From the NCBI GenBank assembly GCA_021822385.1, contig JAKARC010000001.1, forward strand, positions 62,001 through 126,000: a DNA stretch of 64,000 nucleotides. Direction: 5' to 3'. Numbering within the stretch: the stretch's first letter is position 1; every line of letters starts with the position of its first letter. The stretch is from Pseudomonadota bacterium. GTDB taxonomy: Bacteria; Pseudomonadota; Gammaproteobacteria; Steroidobacterales; Steroidobacteraceae. Below, piece after piece: positions 27,954 through 37,113 of the stretch. A program made the translations under genes and the position numbers. The notes under the pieces were generated by a model. The model did not search any database and was not told the DNA's origin. It saw only the letters and a program-made list of their open reading frames with translations.

Positions 27954-29984
27954 TCACCGTGGCGGATCAGGCGTGGCGATGCCGTGCTGGCGCAACAGGG
28001 CTTCGATCCGCGGCGGTCGGCCGCGAAATGCCGTGAACGCCTCGAGCGGATCACGGCTGCCCCCTTGCGAGAGAATCGTGTCGACATAACGCTGCGCCGT
28101 GCCGCGGTCGAACACTCCGTGTTCCTCGAACGCGCCGAAAACGTCCGCCGCCAGGACCTCTGCCCATTTGTAGCTGTAGTAGCCGGCGGCGTAGCCACCG
28201 GCAAAAATGTGGCTGAAGCTCATCGGGAACCGATTCCAGTCCGGGACGGGAACGACGCCGACCTGTGCGCGCACCCCGCGCAGGATCTCGAGCACCTGCC
28301 CGCCGCGCGCGGGGTCGTACTCCGCATGCAGGCGAAAATCGAACAGCGCGAATTCGAGCTGGCGCGCCATCTGCAACCCGGCCTGGAAGCTGCGGGTCGC
28401 GCGCAGGCGGGCCTGCATGTCGGCCGGCAGCGGCGTTCCGCTGCGATAATGGCCGGAGATCCTCTGCAGCACCTGCGCGTCCCACGCATAGTTCTCCATG
28501 AACTGACTGGGCAGCTCGACGGCGTCCCACGCGACCCCGTTGATGCCGGCGAGACTGGGGAAGTCGACCCGAGTCAGCAGGTGGTGCATGCCGTGCCCGA
28601 ATTCGTGAAACAGTGTCACCACATCGTCGTGCGTCAGCAGCGCCGGCCGGTCCTCGCCCGGGGGTAGAAGATTCAAGACCAGATGCGCAACCGGCAGGGC
28701 GGCCCCGCACGACAGCTGCATCCGACCGATGCACTCGTCCATCCACGCGCCGCTGCGCTTGTGCGGGCGCGCATACGGATCCAGATAGAAGCCACCCAGC
28801 GGTTGTCCGCCGCGTTCGATCTGGAAGTAGCGCACATCGGGATGCCATACGGGCACGCCGCCGCGCGTGTGAATGTGGACGTCGAACAGCCGCTCCGCCA
28901 GTTCGAACAATCCCGACAGAACCCGCGGCAGGGGGAAGTAAGGCCGCAACGCCTCCTGCGAGATCGTGTGGCGCTGCTGCTGGAGTCGTTCGGAGTAATA
29001 CGCGATGTCCCAGGGAGCGAGCTCGTGGCCGGCGAAGTCCCGCAGCTCCTGCAGCTCCTGCCGGGCGGCCGGCCGCGAGGCACGCGCCAGTTCATCGAGG
29101 AGCGTGAACACCTCCTCGGGGGTGCGCGCCATGCGCCGTGCGAGCGCCAATTCGGCGAAGCTGCGCATGCCGAGGAGGCCGGCGGTCTCGTGCCGCCTGG
29201 CGAGGATCTGCTCGATGAGCGGTCCGTTGTCCCAGCGGCCCGCGTGTACACCCTGATCCGAGGCGCGAGTCGACCAGGCCGCATAAAATGCGCGGCGCAG
29301 CTCGGCACTGTGTGCGTCCGCGAGCACGGATACGTAGGTGGGTTGATCCAGACTCAGGATCCATCCCTCCATGCGCTTCTCGTGCGCCCGCCGCCGTGCC
29401 TGCTCAAGGATGTCCTCGTTCAGTCCCCGCAGCTGCTCCACGGAGGTGACGTGGTGGCTCCACGCGTGCGTCGCATCCAGCACGTTTTCATCGAATTTCG
29501 CCTGCAGTTGCGCCAGTTCCAGCGTCACCGTCTTGAAGCGCTGCTTGGCGTCGGCCGGCAGGGCGACGCCGGCCAGGGTGAACTCGCGCAAGGCGTGCTC
29601 GAGCACGCGTCGGCGCACCGCATCGAGTGCCGGTCCCTCCCGCGCCGCAATGGCGCGGTAGGCCGCGTACAGCGGCTCGTTCTGCTCCAGATCGGTCTGG
29701 TAGGCCGTCAGTAGCGGCAGGCAGGCATTGTGCGCGGCGCGCAGTGCCGCGGAATTGAGCACCGCATTCAAGTGACTGACCGGTGACCAGGCACGAGCCA
29801 CGCGGTGATGCAGCGCCTCGAGCGGCTCGACCACCGTGGCGAAGGTCGGCGGCTCGCGGCTAGCAAGCCGGTCAATTTCGGCACGGGCCTGGGTCAACAG
29901 GATATTGATCGCCGGTTCGACATCGCTCGCCGCGATACGGTCGAAGGCCGGCAGCGGGTCTTGCCCGAGCAGAGGATTGCCCAT
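27954..29984 (-). CDS. prlC: Oligopeptidase A (M3 family zinc metallopeptidase)
   Basis: 676 residues when started at the ATG at 29984, just before NPLLGQDPLPAFDRI, the usual beginning of the oligopeptidase A family. The zinc site HEFGHGMHH (in TLFHEFGHGMHHLL) and the third ligand Glu shortly after (in GINGVAWDAVELPSQ) are present; YYSYKWAEVLAADVF near the C-terminus is typical. The enzyme is cytoplasmic and degrades short peptides, including cleaved signal peptides. The gor gene lies 54 bases upstream on the same strand, so co-transcription is possible. Confidence 0.95.
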   Translation of the reverse strand: MGNPLLGQDPLPAFDRIAASDVEPAINILLTQARAEIDRLASREPPTFATVVEPLEALHHRVARAWSPVSHLNAVLNSAALRAAHNACLPLLTAYQTDLEQNEPLYAAYRAIAAREGPALDAVRRRVLEHALREFTLAGVALPADAKQRFKTVTLELAQLQAKFDENVLDATHAWSHHVTSVEQLRGLNEDILEQARRRAHEKRMEGWILSLDQPTYVSVLADAHSAELRRAFYAAWSTRASDQGVHAGRWDNGPLIEQILARRHETAGLLGMRSFAELALARRMARTPEEVFTLLDELARASRPAARQELQELRDFAGHELAPWDIAYYSERLQQQRHTISQEALRPYFPLPRVLSGLFELAERLFDVHIHTRGGVPVWHPDVRYFQIERGGQPLGGFYLDPYARPHKRSGAWMDECIGRMQLSCGAALPVAHLVLNLLPPGEDRPALLTHDDVVTLFHEFGHGMHHLLTRVDFPSLAGINGVAWDAVELPSQFMENYAWDAQVLQRISGHYRSGTPLPADMQARLRATRSFQAGLQMARQLEFALFDFRLHAEYDPARGGQVLEILRGVRAQVGVVPVPDWNRFPMSFSHIFAGGYAAGYYSYKWAEVLAADVFGAFEEHGVFDRGTAQRYVDTILSQGGSRDPLEAFTAFRGRPPRIEALLRQHGIATPDPPR

Positions 29985-30038
29985 GGCGCGATTGTGCCAG
30001 GAATACGGCACTGGCGTGTGCAGCCGTCCCCGTGGCGG

Positions 30039-31385
30039 CTACCGCATCGTCACCAATTCCTCGGCGCTGGTCGGGTGGATGGCCACGGTGTCGTCGAAAT
30101 CCGCCTTGGTCGCGCCCATGCGCACGGCCACTGCGAAGCCCTGCATCATCTCGTCAGCGCCCGGTCCGATGACGTGTACGCCCACCACACGCCGCTGCGG
30201 ACCGACGGTCACCAGCTTCATGTCGCAGCGTGGCTTACGTTCGGTGAGCGCGTGGTACATGGGCACGAAGCTCGATTTGAACACGGTCACGTCGGCATCG
30301 CCATAGTGCTCTCGCGCCGCCGCTTCGGTCAGCCCGACCGTGCCGATGGGCGGATGCCCGAATATCACCGTCGGGATGTTGTGATAATCGAGGTGCCGGT
30401 CGGGGCGACCACCGAACAGCCGGTCCGCAAGCCGCCGGCCCGCGGCGATTGCAACTGGTGTCAGTTGCGCCCGCCCAGTGACATCGCCGATGGCGTAGAT
30501 ACCCGCGGTGCTGGTGACCTGGTATTTGTCCGTCTCGATGAAGCCATCGGCAGTGCAGGCCACTGCCGCGCGCGGCAGATTCAAGTCCGCCACCGCGCTG
30601 GCGCGGCCGACCGCCCACAGGACGCAATCGAATGGGCCGAGGCGCCGGCCGTCGCGGATGTGCACCGTTAGGTCGCCCGGCGCACCGCGCAGTGCCTCGG
30701 GTGCCGCGTGGGCGTGCACGGTGATCCCTGAGTCAACGAGGATCTTCGCCATGGCTTCCCCGAGCATCGTATCGAACTGGCGCAGTATCGAGCCGGTGCG
30801 GATGAGCAACGCCACACTCGCGCCGAGCGCCGCGAAAATTCCGGCCAGTTCAACGGCGATGTAGCCGCTGCCGATCACCGCGACGCGCCGCGGTCGCTCG
30901 CTGAGCGCGAAGAAGCCATCCGAGGTGATGCCGTACTCTGCACCCGGCAGCGGTGGCAGCAGTGCGCGGCCGCCGGTGGCGATCACGATGTGCGCTGCGG
31001 TCAATGTGTCCCCGTTGACGGTCACGGAATTGCGCGTCGCGAATGCCGCCCGGCCGCGCACCAGCGTGATGCCGCGCTTGGCGAGATTGCCCGCGTAGAT
31101 GCCGTTCAGCCGCTCGATATACGCGTCGCGCTTGCGTTGCAACATGCCCCAGTCATGTGTGTCGCCGCAGCGCGCGAAGCCGTAGTCCGGCGCATCGTGA
31201 CCGCCGGCCGCGAGCTCGGCGGCATACCACATCACCTTCTTCGGTACACAGCCGACGTTCACACAGGTGCCGCCCAATCGGTGCGATTCGATCAGCGCGA
31301 CTTTGGCCCCGTACTCGGCCGCGCGCTGCGCCGCGGCCAGTCCTCCGCTGCCGCCACCGATGACGATCAGATCGAGCGCGCTCAT
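30039..31385 (-). CDS. gor: Glutathione-disulfide reductase
   Basis: 448 residues from the ATG at 31385. FAD-binding [18 protein letters not shown], the redox pair in [19 protein letters not shown] (the KKVMWYAA continuation is specific for glutathione reductase), the NADPH-binding [11 protein letters not shown], and the C-terminal HPTSAEELV with the catalytic His are all present. It keeps glutathione reduced using NADPH. It lies 27 bases after the topA stop on the same strand and may be read from the same transcript. Confidence 0.95.
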   Translation of the reverse strand: MSALDLIVIGGGSGGLAAAQRAAEYGAKVALIESHRLGGTCVNVGCVPKKVMWYAAELAAGGHDAPDYGFARCGDTHDWGMLQRKRDAYIERLNGIYAGNLAKRGITLVRGRAAFATRNSVTVNGDTLTAAHIVIATGGRALLPPLPGAEYGITSDGFFALSERPRRVAVIGSGYIAVELAGIFAALGASVALLIRTGSILRQFDTMLGEAMAKILVDSGITVHAHAAPEALRGAPGDLTVHIRDGRRLGPFDCVLWAVGRASAVADLNLPRAAVACTADGFIETDKYQVTSTAGIYAIGDVTGRAQLTPVAIAAGRRLADRLFGGRPDRHLDYHNIPTVIFGHPPIGTVGLTEAAAREHYGDADVTVFKSSFVPMYHALTERKPRCDMKLVTVGPQRRVVGVHVIGPGADEMMQGFAVAVRMGATKADFDDTVAIHPTSAEELVTMR

Positions 31386-31412
31386 CCTTTCCACCGCAGC
31401 GGCCGGGTACGG

Positions 31413-33989
31413 CTACTTGGCGCTGCGCGCACCGCTCGCTGCCTTGGTGGCTCGGGCCCGCTTCGCCGGCGTGCGCGCGCGTGTCTTGGCAGCCGCGCGC
31501 TGCGCCGGCGTCGGTTTGCGCGCCGCGCGCGCGCCAGTGGCGCGGTCGGCCATGGCGCCGTTGTCCTGTCCCGGGCCGGACTTGGACGGGCGCGGTGCCT
31601 TTCCGGCCTTGGGGCGCGCCGCGCTGCCGGCCGGCGTGCGCGCAGCAGGCGCCCCCCGTCCGAAGCGGCCGCGACGGCCGCGGGCCGGGGCCTGCGCCAG
31701 CAGTGCGCGACACTCCTCCAAGGTCAGGGATTTCGGATCGCGGTCCTTCGGAATCTTGGCGTTCTTTGCGGCATCGGTGACGTAGGGGCCGAAGCGCCCG
31801 TTCAGCACCTGGATGCCGTCGACGCCAAAATCCTGGATGATGCGATTGGCGTCCGCCTCCTGCTTCAGGCGGATGACCTCGAGCGCCCGCTCGAGGGTCA
31901 CGGTGTAGGGATCGTCTTCCTTGAGGGAAACGTACTTGCTGCCGTACTTCACGTAGGGACCGAAGCGGCCGATGTTTGCCACCACGGTGTCACCGTCTGC
32001 GGTCGTACCCAGTGTGCGCGGCAGCTTGAACAGCTCGAGTGCATCGGCGAGCGTGATCGAGTCCATTTTCTGACCGGGCCTGAGGCCGGCGAAACGGGGC
32101 TTCTCGGCATCGTCCTTGGTGCCGATCTGGACGAACGGACCGAAGCGTCCCATGCGCACGGTGATCGGCTTGCCGCTGCCCGGGTCGGTGCCGAGCTCGC
32201 GCGCCTGTGCGACCTGCTCGCGCGAGACATTCTTCTCGATGTCCTCGACCTGGCGGATGAAGGGTTTCCAGAACTTCTCAAGCGGCACCGTCCAGCGCTC
32301 CTCGCCGCGCGAGACGGCATCGAGCTCATCTTCCATGGCGGCCGTGAAGCCGTACTCGACGTAACGGTGAAAGTGCTCGGTGAGGAATCGATTGACGATC
32401 TTGCCGATATCGGTGGGAATGAAGCGCCGGTTGTCCATGGCGACGTATTCCCGGTCCTGCAGCGTCGAGATGATCGTCGCGTAGGTCGACGGTCGGCCAA
32501 TGCCGTGCTCCTCGAGCGCCTTGACCAGCGATGCCTCGCTGTAGCGCGGCGGCGGCTCAGTGAAGTGCTGTGCGGCCGTCAGCCGCAGCAGGTCAACGGT
32601 ATCACCGGCCTGCAGCGGCGGTAGCGCGTGGTCTTCCTCGTCGCTCTTGGCGTCGTCCGTGCCCTCCTGATACACCGAAATATACCCCGCCTTGATCAGT
32701 GTCGAGCCGGTGGCGCGCAACAGATGCCGGGCCGGGCCGTCGGGTCCGGCCAGCATGTCGGCGGCGACCGTATCGAAGACGGCGAGCGCCATCTGCGAGG
32801 CGACGGCGCGTTTCCAGATGAGCGCGTACAAGCGATACAGATCGTGGTCGATCTTGCCCTCGACATCCGTCGGCACGATGGCCGCCGAGGTCGGTCGGAT
32901 CGCCTCGTGCGCCTCCTGGGCATTCTTCGACTTGGTTTTGAACACACGCGGCTCTTCCGCCACCTCGCCCCCGCCGTACAGGCGGGCGGCGACCGCACGG
33001 ATCTCCTGCACCGCTTCCTGCGCCAGCGAGACCGAGTCGGTGCGCATGTAGGTGATCAGTCCGATGTTGCCGTCGCCGAGATCGACACCCTCGTAGAGCT
33101 GTTGCGCCAGACGCATGGTGCGCCGGGCGTTGAAGCCGAGCTTGCGCGCGGCCTCCTGCTGCAAGGTCGAGGTGGTGAAGGGCGGAGCGGGCGAGCGGCG
33201 CCGCTGCTTGCGATCGACCGCCAGCACCCGCAGACGCCCCGGTTCCTGACCGCCGGCAGCATCGCGCGCGGCGGCCTGAACGGTATGCTCGACTTCGCGC
33301 GCGCTCATTTCGTCTGTAAACGAGAACTGCTCCACCTTGCGGCCGCGATACTCGAGCAATTTGAGCGGGAAGGGCGTGTTGCGCTGTCCTTCGCCCTCGA
33401 TCGTCCAATATTCCCGCGCGACGAATGCCTCGATCTCCGCTTCCCGCTCGCAGATCATGCGCAGCGCGGGACTCTGTACGCGCCCGGCGGACAGACCGCG
33501 GCGGACTTTCTTCCAGAGCAGCGGTGAGAGGTTGAAGCCGACGAGGTAATCGAGCGCGCGGCGCGCCTGCTGCGCGTTGACCAGATCCAAGGACAGCTCG
33601 CGCGGGCGCTCCACCGCCTCGCGAATCGCATTGCGGGTGATCTCGTAGAACACCACACGGCGCACGTCCTTGCCGTCGAGCGCACCGCGCGCCTGGAGAA
33701 TCTCCTTCAGGTGCCAGGCGATGGCCTCGCCCTCGCGATCCGGGTCGGTTGCCAGATAGAGAGCCTTCGATTTCTTCAGTCCGCGGATGATGCTCTCGAC
33801 ATGACGCTCGCTGCGGGTCAGCACTTCGTAGCGCATCGCGTAGTCATGGTCGGGGTCGACCGCGCCTTCCTTGGGCACCAGGTCACGCACGTGCCCATAG
33901 GAGGCCAGGACTTCAAAGTCCTTGCCGAGGTACTTCTTGATGGTTTTCGCTTTGGCGGGCGACTCGACGACAACCAGTTTATCTGCCAT
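31413..33989 (-). CDS. topA: DNA topoisomerase I with C-terminal repeats and a basic tail
   Basis: 858 residues. Toprim domain: VVVESPAKAKTIKKYLG and DPDREGEAIAWHL; active-site Tyr in YMRTDSVSL; PSTYATIISTLQDREYV in the type IA core. Instead of the Zn fingers of E. coli TopA, the C-terminus has repeated GRFGP-containing modules (MGRFGPFVQIG, IGRFGPYVKYG, NGRFGPYVTD), as in many other proteobacteria. The last ~85 residues (bases 31413-31690) are an Ala/Lys/Arg/Pro-rich, disordered-looking tail that probably contacts DNA. The enzyme relaxes negative supercoils. The smg gene starts 18 bases upstream, the conserved smg-topA arrangement. Confidence 0.96.
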   Translation of the reverse strand: MADKLVVVESPAKAKTIKKYLGKDFEVLASYGHVRDLVPKEGAVDPDHDYAMRYEVLTRSERHVESIIRGLKKSKALYLATDPDREGEAIAWHLKEILQARGALDGKDVRRVVFYEITRNAIREAVERPRELSLDLVNAQQARRALDYLVGFNLSPLLWKKVRRGLSAGRVQSPALRMICEREAEIEAFVAREYWTIEGEGQRNTPFPLKLLEYRGRKVEQFSFTDEMSAREVEHTVQAAARDAAGGQEPGRLRVLAVDRKQRRRSPAPPFTTSTLQQEAARKLGFNARRTMRLAQQLYEGVDLGDGNIGLITYMRTDSVSLAQEAVQEIRAVAARLYGGGEVAEEPRVFKTKSKNAQEAHEAIRPTSAAIVPTDVEGKIDHDLYRLYALIWKRAVASQMALAVFDTVAADMLAGPDGPARHLLRATGSTLIKAGYISVYQEGTDDAKSDEEDHALPPLQAGDTVDLLRLTAAQHFTEPPPRYSEASLVKALEEHGIGRPSTYATIISTLQDREYVAMDNRRFIPTDIGKIVNRFLTEHFHRYVEYGFTAAMEDELDAVSRGEERWTVPLEKFWKPFIRQVEDIEKNVSREQVAQARELGTDPGSGKPITVRMGRFGPFVQIGTKDDAEKPRFAGLRPGQKMDSITLADALELFKLPRTLGTTADGDTVVANIGRFGPYVKYGSKYVSLKEDDPYTVTLERALEVIRLKQEADANRIIQDFGVDGIQVLNGRFGPYVTDAAKNAKIPKDRDPKSLTLEECRALLAQAPARGRRGRFGRGAPAARTPAGSAARPKAGKAPRPSKSGPGQDNGAMADRATGARAARKPTPAQRAAAKTRARTPAKRARATKAASGARSAK

Positions 33990-34006
33990 GTCTTCCTGTG
34001 TCCGAT

Positions 34007-34492
34007 TCAGTGCCGCACGATCCCGCGCTCGGCAGCCATCAGCGCCTCGAAACGCGCGAACGCGTCAGCGTGCGCAGGCTGTACTGACAGCGCCAGGAGC
34101 ACCACCCATTTGAGCTGATCGAGCGATGGCTCCTCCACATCGAGCGCCAGCGTGCGCTCGATGATCAGCTCACGCTGCGCCAGGGAGAGCACGCCGTCGC
34201 GGTCGAGACGGGTGAGAAACAACCGGCACTCGTCCGACAGTCGCCAGAGTTCCCCCTCCGCAAAGACCCGCAGGGCGTGCCGACTATCGGTTGTGCTTAC
34301 GCTTGAGGTTTGTTCACAACGTTCCGCCAAGACCGAAAGCCACTCCATTGCCCCCGCGATCTCGCCTTCCGTGAAGCCTCTCCGTGCAAGCCCGCACAGC
34401 AACTGCTGCCGGCCCGGCAGCTCATCCGAGTCCGACATCATGTAGTGATCGTAGACGTAGATCAGGACGTCGAGAACGCAACCAGTTGTCAT
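34007..34492 (-). CDS. smg: Smg/DUF494 family protein
   Basis: 161 residues, the size of the Smg family, with the characteristic start VLDVLIYVYDHYM and LLCGLARRGFTEGEIAGAMEWL followed by the C-terminal helices LDQLKWVVLLALSVQ. The function is not established; the gene is normally found directly after dprA. Here it follows, by 12 bases, a remnant holding only the dprA C-terminus, and precedes topA by 17 bases. Confidence 0.88.
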   Translation of the reverse strand: MTTGCVLDVLIYVYDHYMMSDSDELPGRQQLLCGLARRGFTEGEIAGAMEWLSVLAERCEQTSSVSTTDSRHALRVFAEGELWRLSDECRLFLTRLDRDGVLSLAQRELIIERTLALDVEEPSLDQLKWVVLLALSVQPAHADAFARFEALMAAERGIVRH

Positions 34493-34504
34493 TGGATCCA
34501 GCAG

Positions 34505-34741
34505 TCAGTCCGAGTCAGTTCGGCCACAGCGGCCGCCGGGGTACGGTGCGACATGACCCCGCAGCTCGACAATCGGCAGCATCGACGCAATCGACCTGCC
34601 GGACAAGCCTGAGCGGGCGACGAGGGGAGCGAAGGTCACGGGCTCGAAACCAGGAGCATCTAACAGCATTTCATATTCCTTGTCCAATACGTCCGCCGCC
34701 GAAACTTGTCTATTATTTTGATTTAATTGAAAAAACTTGAT
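34505..34741 (-). pseudogene. dprA: dprA (smf) remnant: C-terminal winged-helix domain only
   Basis: An open stretch between an in-frame TAG (34742-34744) and the TGA at 34505-34507 encodes LDKEYEMLLDAPGFEPVT, a two-helix segment, and VELRGHVAPYPGGR, which matches the C-terminal winged helix of DprA. The N-terminal SAM and Rossmann domains (with the GSR and KG motifs) are absent; I could not find them in any frame as far as rlmJ. Position right before smg is where dprA normally lies. An AAGGA element seven bases before an in-frame ATG at 34669 could still allow a 54-residue winged-helix peptide to be made. The identification rests on sequence resemblance plus synteny. Confidence 0.8.
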
Positions 34742-35307
34742 CTATGCCGGAACCTGAGCAGGGATGTCATCCAGATGCGCCCCGTCGCGGACGAGTCGAT
34801 GGCAGCCGCGCGCGGGGATTGAGGGTGGATTCCGGCGCGGCGCACGCGTCCCGACCCTGATCGGTCCCCGAGCGTACGGCGAGCCGCTTTCACCTCCAGC
34901 GCGCCAGGAACAGGGCCACTGCTGCTGCGGGTTTATCGGGAGAAGGGCTGTCGCCGCCGCTCGACATCGAATGGAGTTTCCGACACGGGAGCTCTGCGGT
35001 GCCCGATCCGCTCTGCCGACACAGCGTGCTCACGCGGATACTGGCGCGCCACGCCTCGGCCGAGCGCCGCCATGGGCAGCCCGCCTGCTGCGCGGGCACT
35101 GGTGTGGCTTGGCGCGACCCGATGATGGCCGGCTGAGGCGCGCAAGATCATCCTGACCGTCATGCGCCGGCGGCGCGCTGTGGCTCGGCGGCCTCCCGGC
35201 AGCGCGTGGACGGACTCGGCCCTCAGCCCCGGGTGCGGGGAGCGGCAAAAGCGTCGTGTTCCGCGCAAAATTGCTGCGTGCAGTGAATTCACGCCTATCC
35301 TGCGCCT
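34742..35307. other. Gene-free scar between the dprA remnant and rlmJ
   Basis: About 570 bases without a credible gene. Together with the edge of the remnant it includes an A/T-rich island around 34705-34745, in sharp contrast to the GC-rich surroundings. Frames crossing the rest are Arg/Pro/Ala-rich and overlap each other on both strands, as expected for non-coding GC-rich DNA. No inverted repeats, transposase fragment or tRNA that would explain the rearrangement were seen. Confidence 0.6.
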
Positions 35308-36147
35308 ATGAAATACCGCCATCGATATCACGCCGGAAATTTCGCCGACGTGCACAAGCATGTCACCCTGCTGATGCTGCTCGAGGCGCTGCAGCGCAAG
35401 GAGAAGGGATTTCTGTATTTTGAGACACATGCCGGGCGTGGTACCTACGATCTGGCCGACTCGGCTATCGAGTCCCGTCATGGCATCGAGCGCCTCGCCG
35501 ATGCGGACTGTGCAGCCCCGCCATTGTGCCGTTACCTGGCGCTGCTCGAGCAGCTGCGCCGCGCCCGCGGCTCGCCGCGACTGTATCCGGGCTCGCCTTG
35601 GCTGGCGGCGAGCGTGCTGCGGGGCCAGGACCGCGCGGTGTTCGTCGAGTCCCTGCCGGAGGAGGCGCGGGCGCTCGAGCGGAGCATTCGCGGCGTGGGT
35701 CCGGCGCGCATGCGAGTCGACGTGGGCGACGGATTCGAGCAGCTGCGTTCGTCACTGCCGCCGCTGCAAGGACGTGCATTGACGCTGATCGATCCGCCCT
35801 ACGAAGACACTCGGCGGGATTTCGACCGCACCGGTGCAGCGCTTGTCGATGCACTTGCGCGATTTCCAACTGGAGTGATCGCGATCTGGTATCCGGTCAA
35901 GATTGCCGCTGAGACACGGCGCTGGCTCGACACGTTGGCGCGCCGCGTCACCCGCGCAATGTTGGCCACGGAGTTCAGGCTATATCCTGCCGATTCTCGG
36001 GTCGCTCTCAACGGCTCCGGGATGTTGATCATCAATCCACCCTACCAACTCGACACGCAACTCGAGGAATGCCTCGCCGAGCTGTATAGCCGGCTTGCCG
36101 TCGGTCCTGACGGCGGCATTTCCGTGCGCGCGATCGCGGCGCCATAG
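35308..36147 (+). CDS. rlmJ: 23S rRNA (adenine2030-N6)-methyltransferase RlmJ
   Basis: 279 residues. The start MKYRHRYHAGNFADVHKHV is the family signature; FETHAGRGTYDL is the SAM-binding motif and LIDPPYE the catalytic DPPY of N6-adenine methyltransferases. IAIWYPVKI and NPPYQLD near the end are also conserved. It methylates A2030 of 23S rRNA. It stands alone on the plus strand, 119 bases before aroE, in a segment inverted relative to the LysM-dprA-smg-topA series. Confidence 0.95.
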   Translation: MKYRHRYHAGNFADVHKHVTLLMLLEALQRKEKGFLYFETHAGRGTYDLADSAIESRHGIERLADADCAAPPLCRYLALLEQLRRARGSPRLYPGSPWLAASVLRGQDRAVFVESLPEEARALERSIRGVGPARMRVDVGDGFEQLRSSLPPLQGRALTLIDPPYEDTRRDFDRTGAALVDALARFPTGVIAIWYPVKIAAETRRWLDTLARRVTRAMLATEFRLYPADSRVALNGSGMLIINPPYQLDTQLEECLAELYSRLAVGPDGGISVRAIAAP

Positions 36148-36265
36148 CACTGCTGCCCGACGGTGCGCAAGCCCCCCACACCGATGCCGATCGCGGGCGC
36201 TTGAACGCGGCGAGTCTGATCCGGGTCCGCGTGACAGCCGCGTGCCGCGGGCGCAGAATCCGGCC

Positions 36266-37108
36266 ATGGAAGGGAGAGTGGACCAGTATGCGGTGGTGGG
36301 TCATCCGGTCGCCCATAGTCTCTCGCCATTCATCCATACGTTGTTCGCCCGCCAGACGGGGCAGACACTTCATTACCGGTTGCTGGATGTTGAGCCGGAG
36401 CATTTCACCGCGCGGGTCAACGAGTTCTTTGCCGCCGGCGGGCGGGGCGTGAATATCACCGTGCCGCACAAGGGGAGGGCGCTCGCGCTCGCGCACGAGC
36501 TCACCGAGCGCGCGCGGCGCGCCGGCGCGGTCAACACGTTGGCGCGGCGCGATGACGGGACCATCCTCGGCGACAACACCGATGGCGCCGGCTTGACCCA
36601 GGATCTGGTGGTGAATCTCGGCCTGACGGTGCGCGCGCGCAGCATTTTGTTGCTCGGCGCCGGCGGCGCGGCACGCGGCGTGATTGGTCCGCTGCTGGCG
36701 CTTGCCCCGCGCCAGCTCGTCGTGGCCAATCGCACCGCGGCGCGGGCCGCGGCCCTGGCCGCGCTGTTCGCCGGCGCCGGCCCGATCGAGGGGTGCGGTT
36801 TGCACGATCTGCATGCCGAGTCCTTCGATCTGATCGTCAATGCGACTTCGGCCAGTCTCACCGGTGAGCTGCCCGGGGTGCCAGTGTCGGTATTCGGCCC
36901 ACGCACATTCTGTTACGACATGGCCTATGGACGCGGCGACACGCCATTCGTGCGCTGGGTGCGCGAACTCGGATGCGGCGACGCCGTGCCGGGATGGGGC
37001 ATGCTGGTCGAACAGGCGGCCGAGTCATTCCGCCTGTGGCGCGGCGTGCGCCCGCTCACCGCGCCGGTGCTCAAGGCGCTCACCGACCGCGCTGCACAGC
37101 AGGGCTGA
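36266..37108 (+). CDS. aroE: Shikimate dehydrogenase
   Basis: 280 residues from the ATG at 36266, placing YAVVGHPVAHSLSPFIH at the N-terminus (the SLS shikimate-binding motif). NITVPHKGRAL holds the catalytic Lys, NTDGAGL the Asp, and LLGAGGAARGV is the NADPH-binding loop. It reduces 3-dehydroshikimate to shikimate for aromatic amino acid synthesis. The longer upstream frame is Arg-rich and rejected. It converges with the LysM gene, leaving five bases between the two stops. Confidence 0.95.
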   Translation: MEGRVDQYAVVGHPVAHSLSPFIHTLFARQTGQTLHYRLLDVEPEHFTARVNEFFAAGGRGVNITVPHKGRALALAHELTERARRAGAVNTLARRDDGTILGDNTDGAGLTQDLVVNLGLTVRARSILLLGAGGAARGVIGPLLALAPRQLVVANRTAARAAALAALFAGAGPIEGCGLHDLHAESFDLIVNATSASLTGELPGVPVSVFGPRTFCYDMAYGRGDTPFVRWVRELGCGDAVPGWGMLVEQAAESFRLWRGVRPLTAPVLKALTDRAAQQG

Positions 37109-37113
37109 GGCCG

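Noticed and set aside
34764-35156. 130-residue plus-strand frame in the gap before rlmJ
   Set aside because: Arg/Ala/Gly-rich with no recognisable domain and no ribosome-binding site; also no DprA similarity, so not used to fill the gap.
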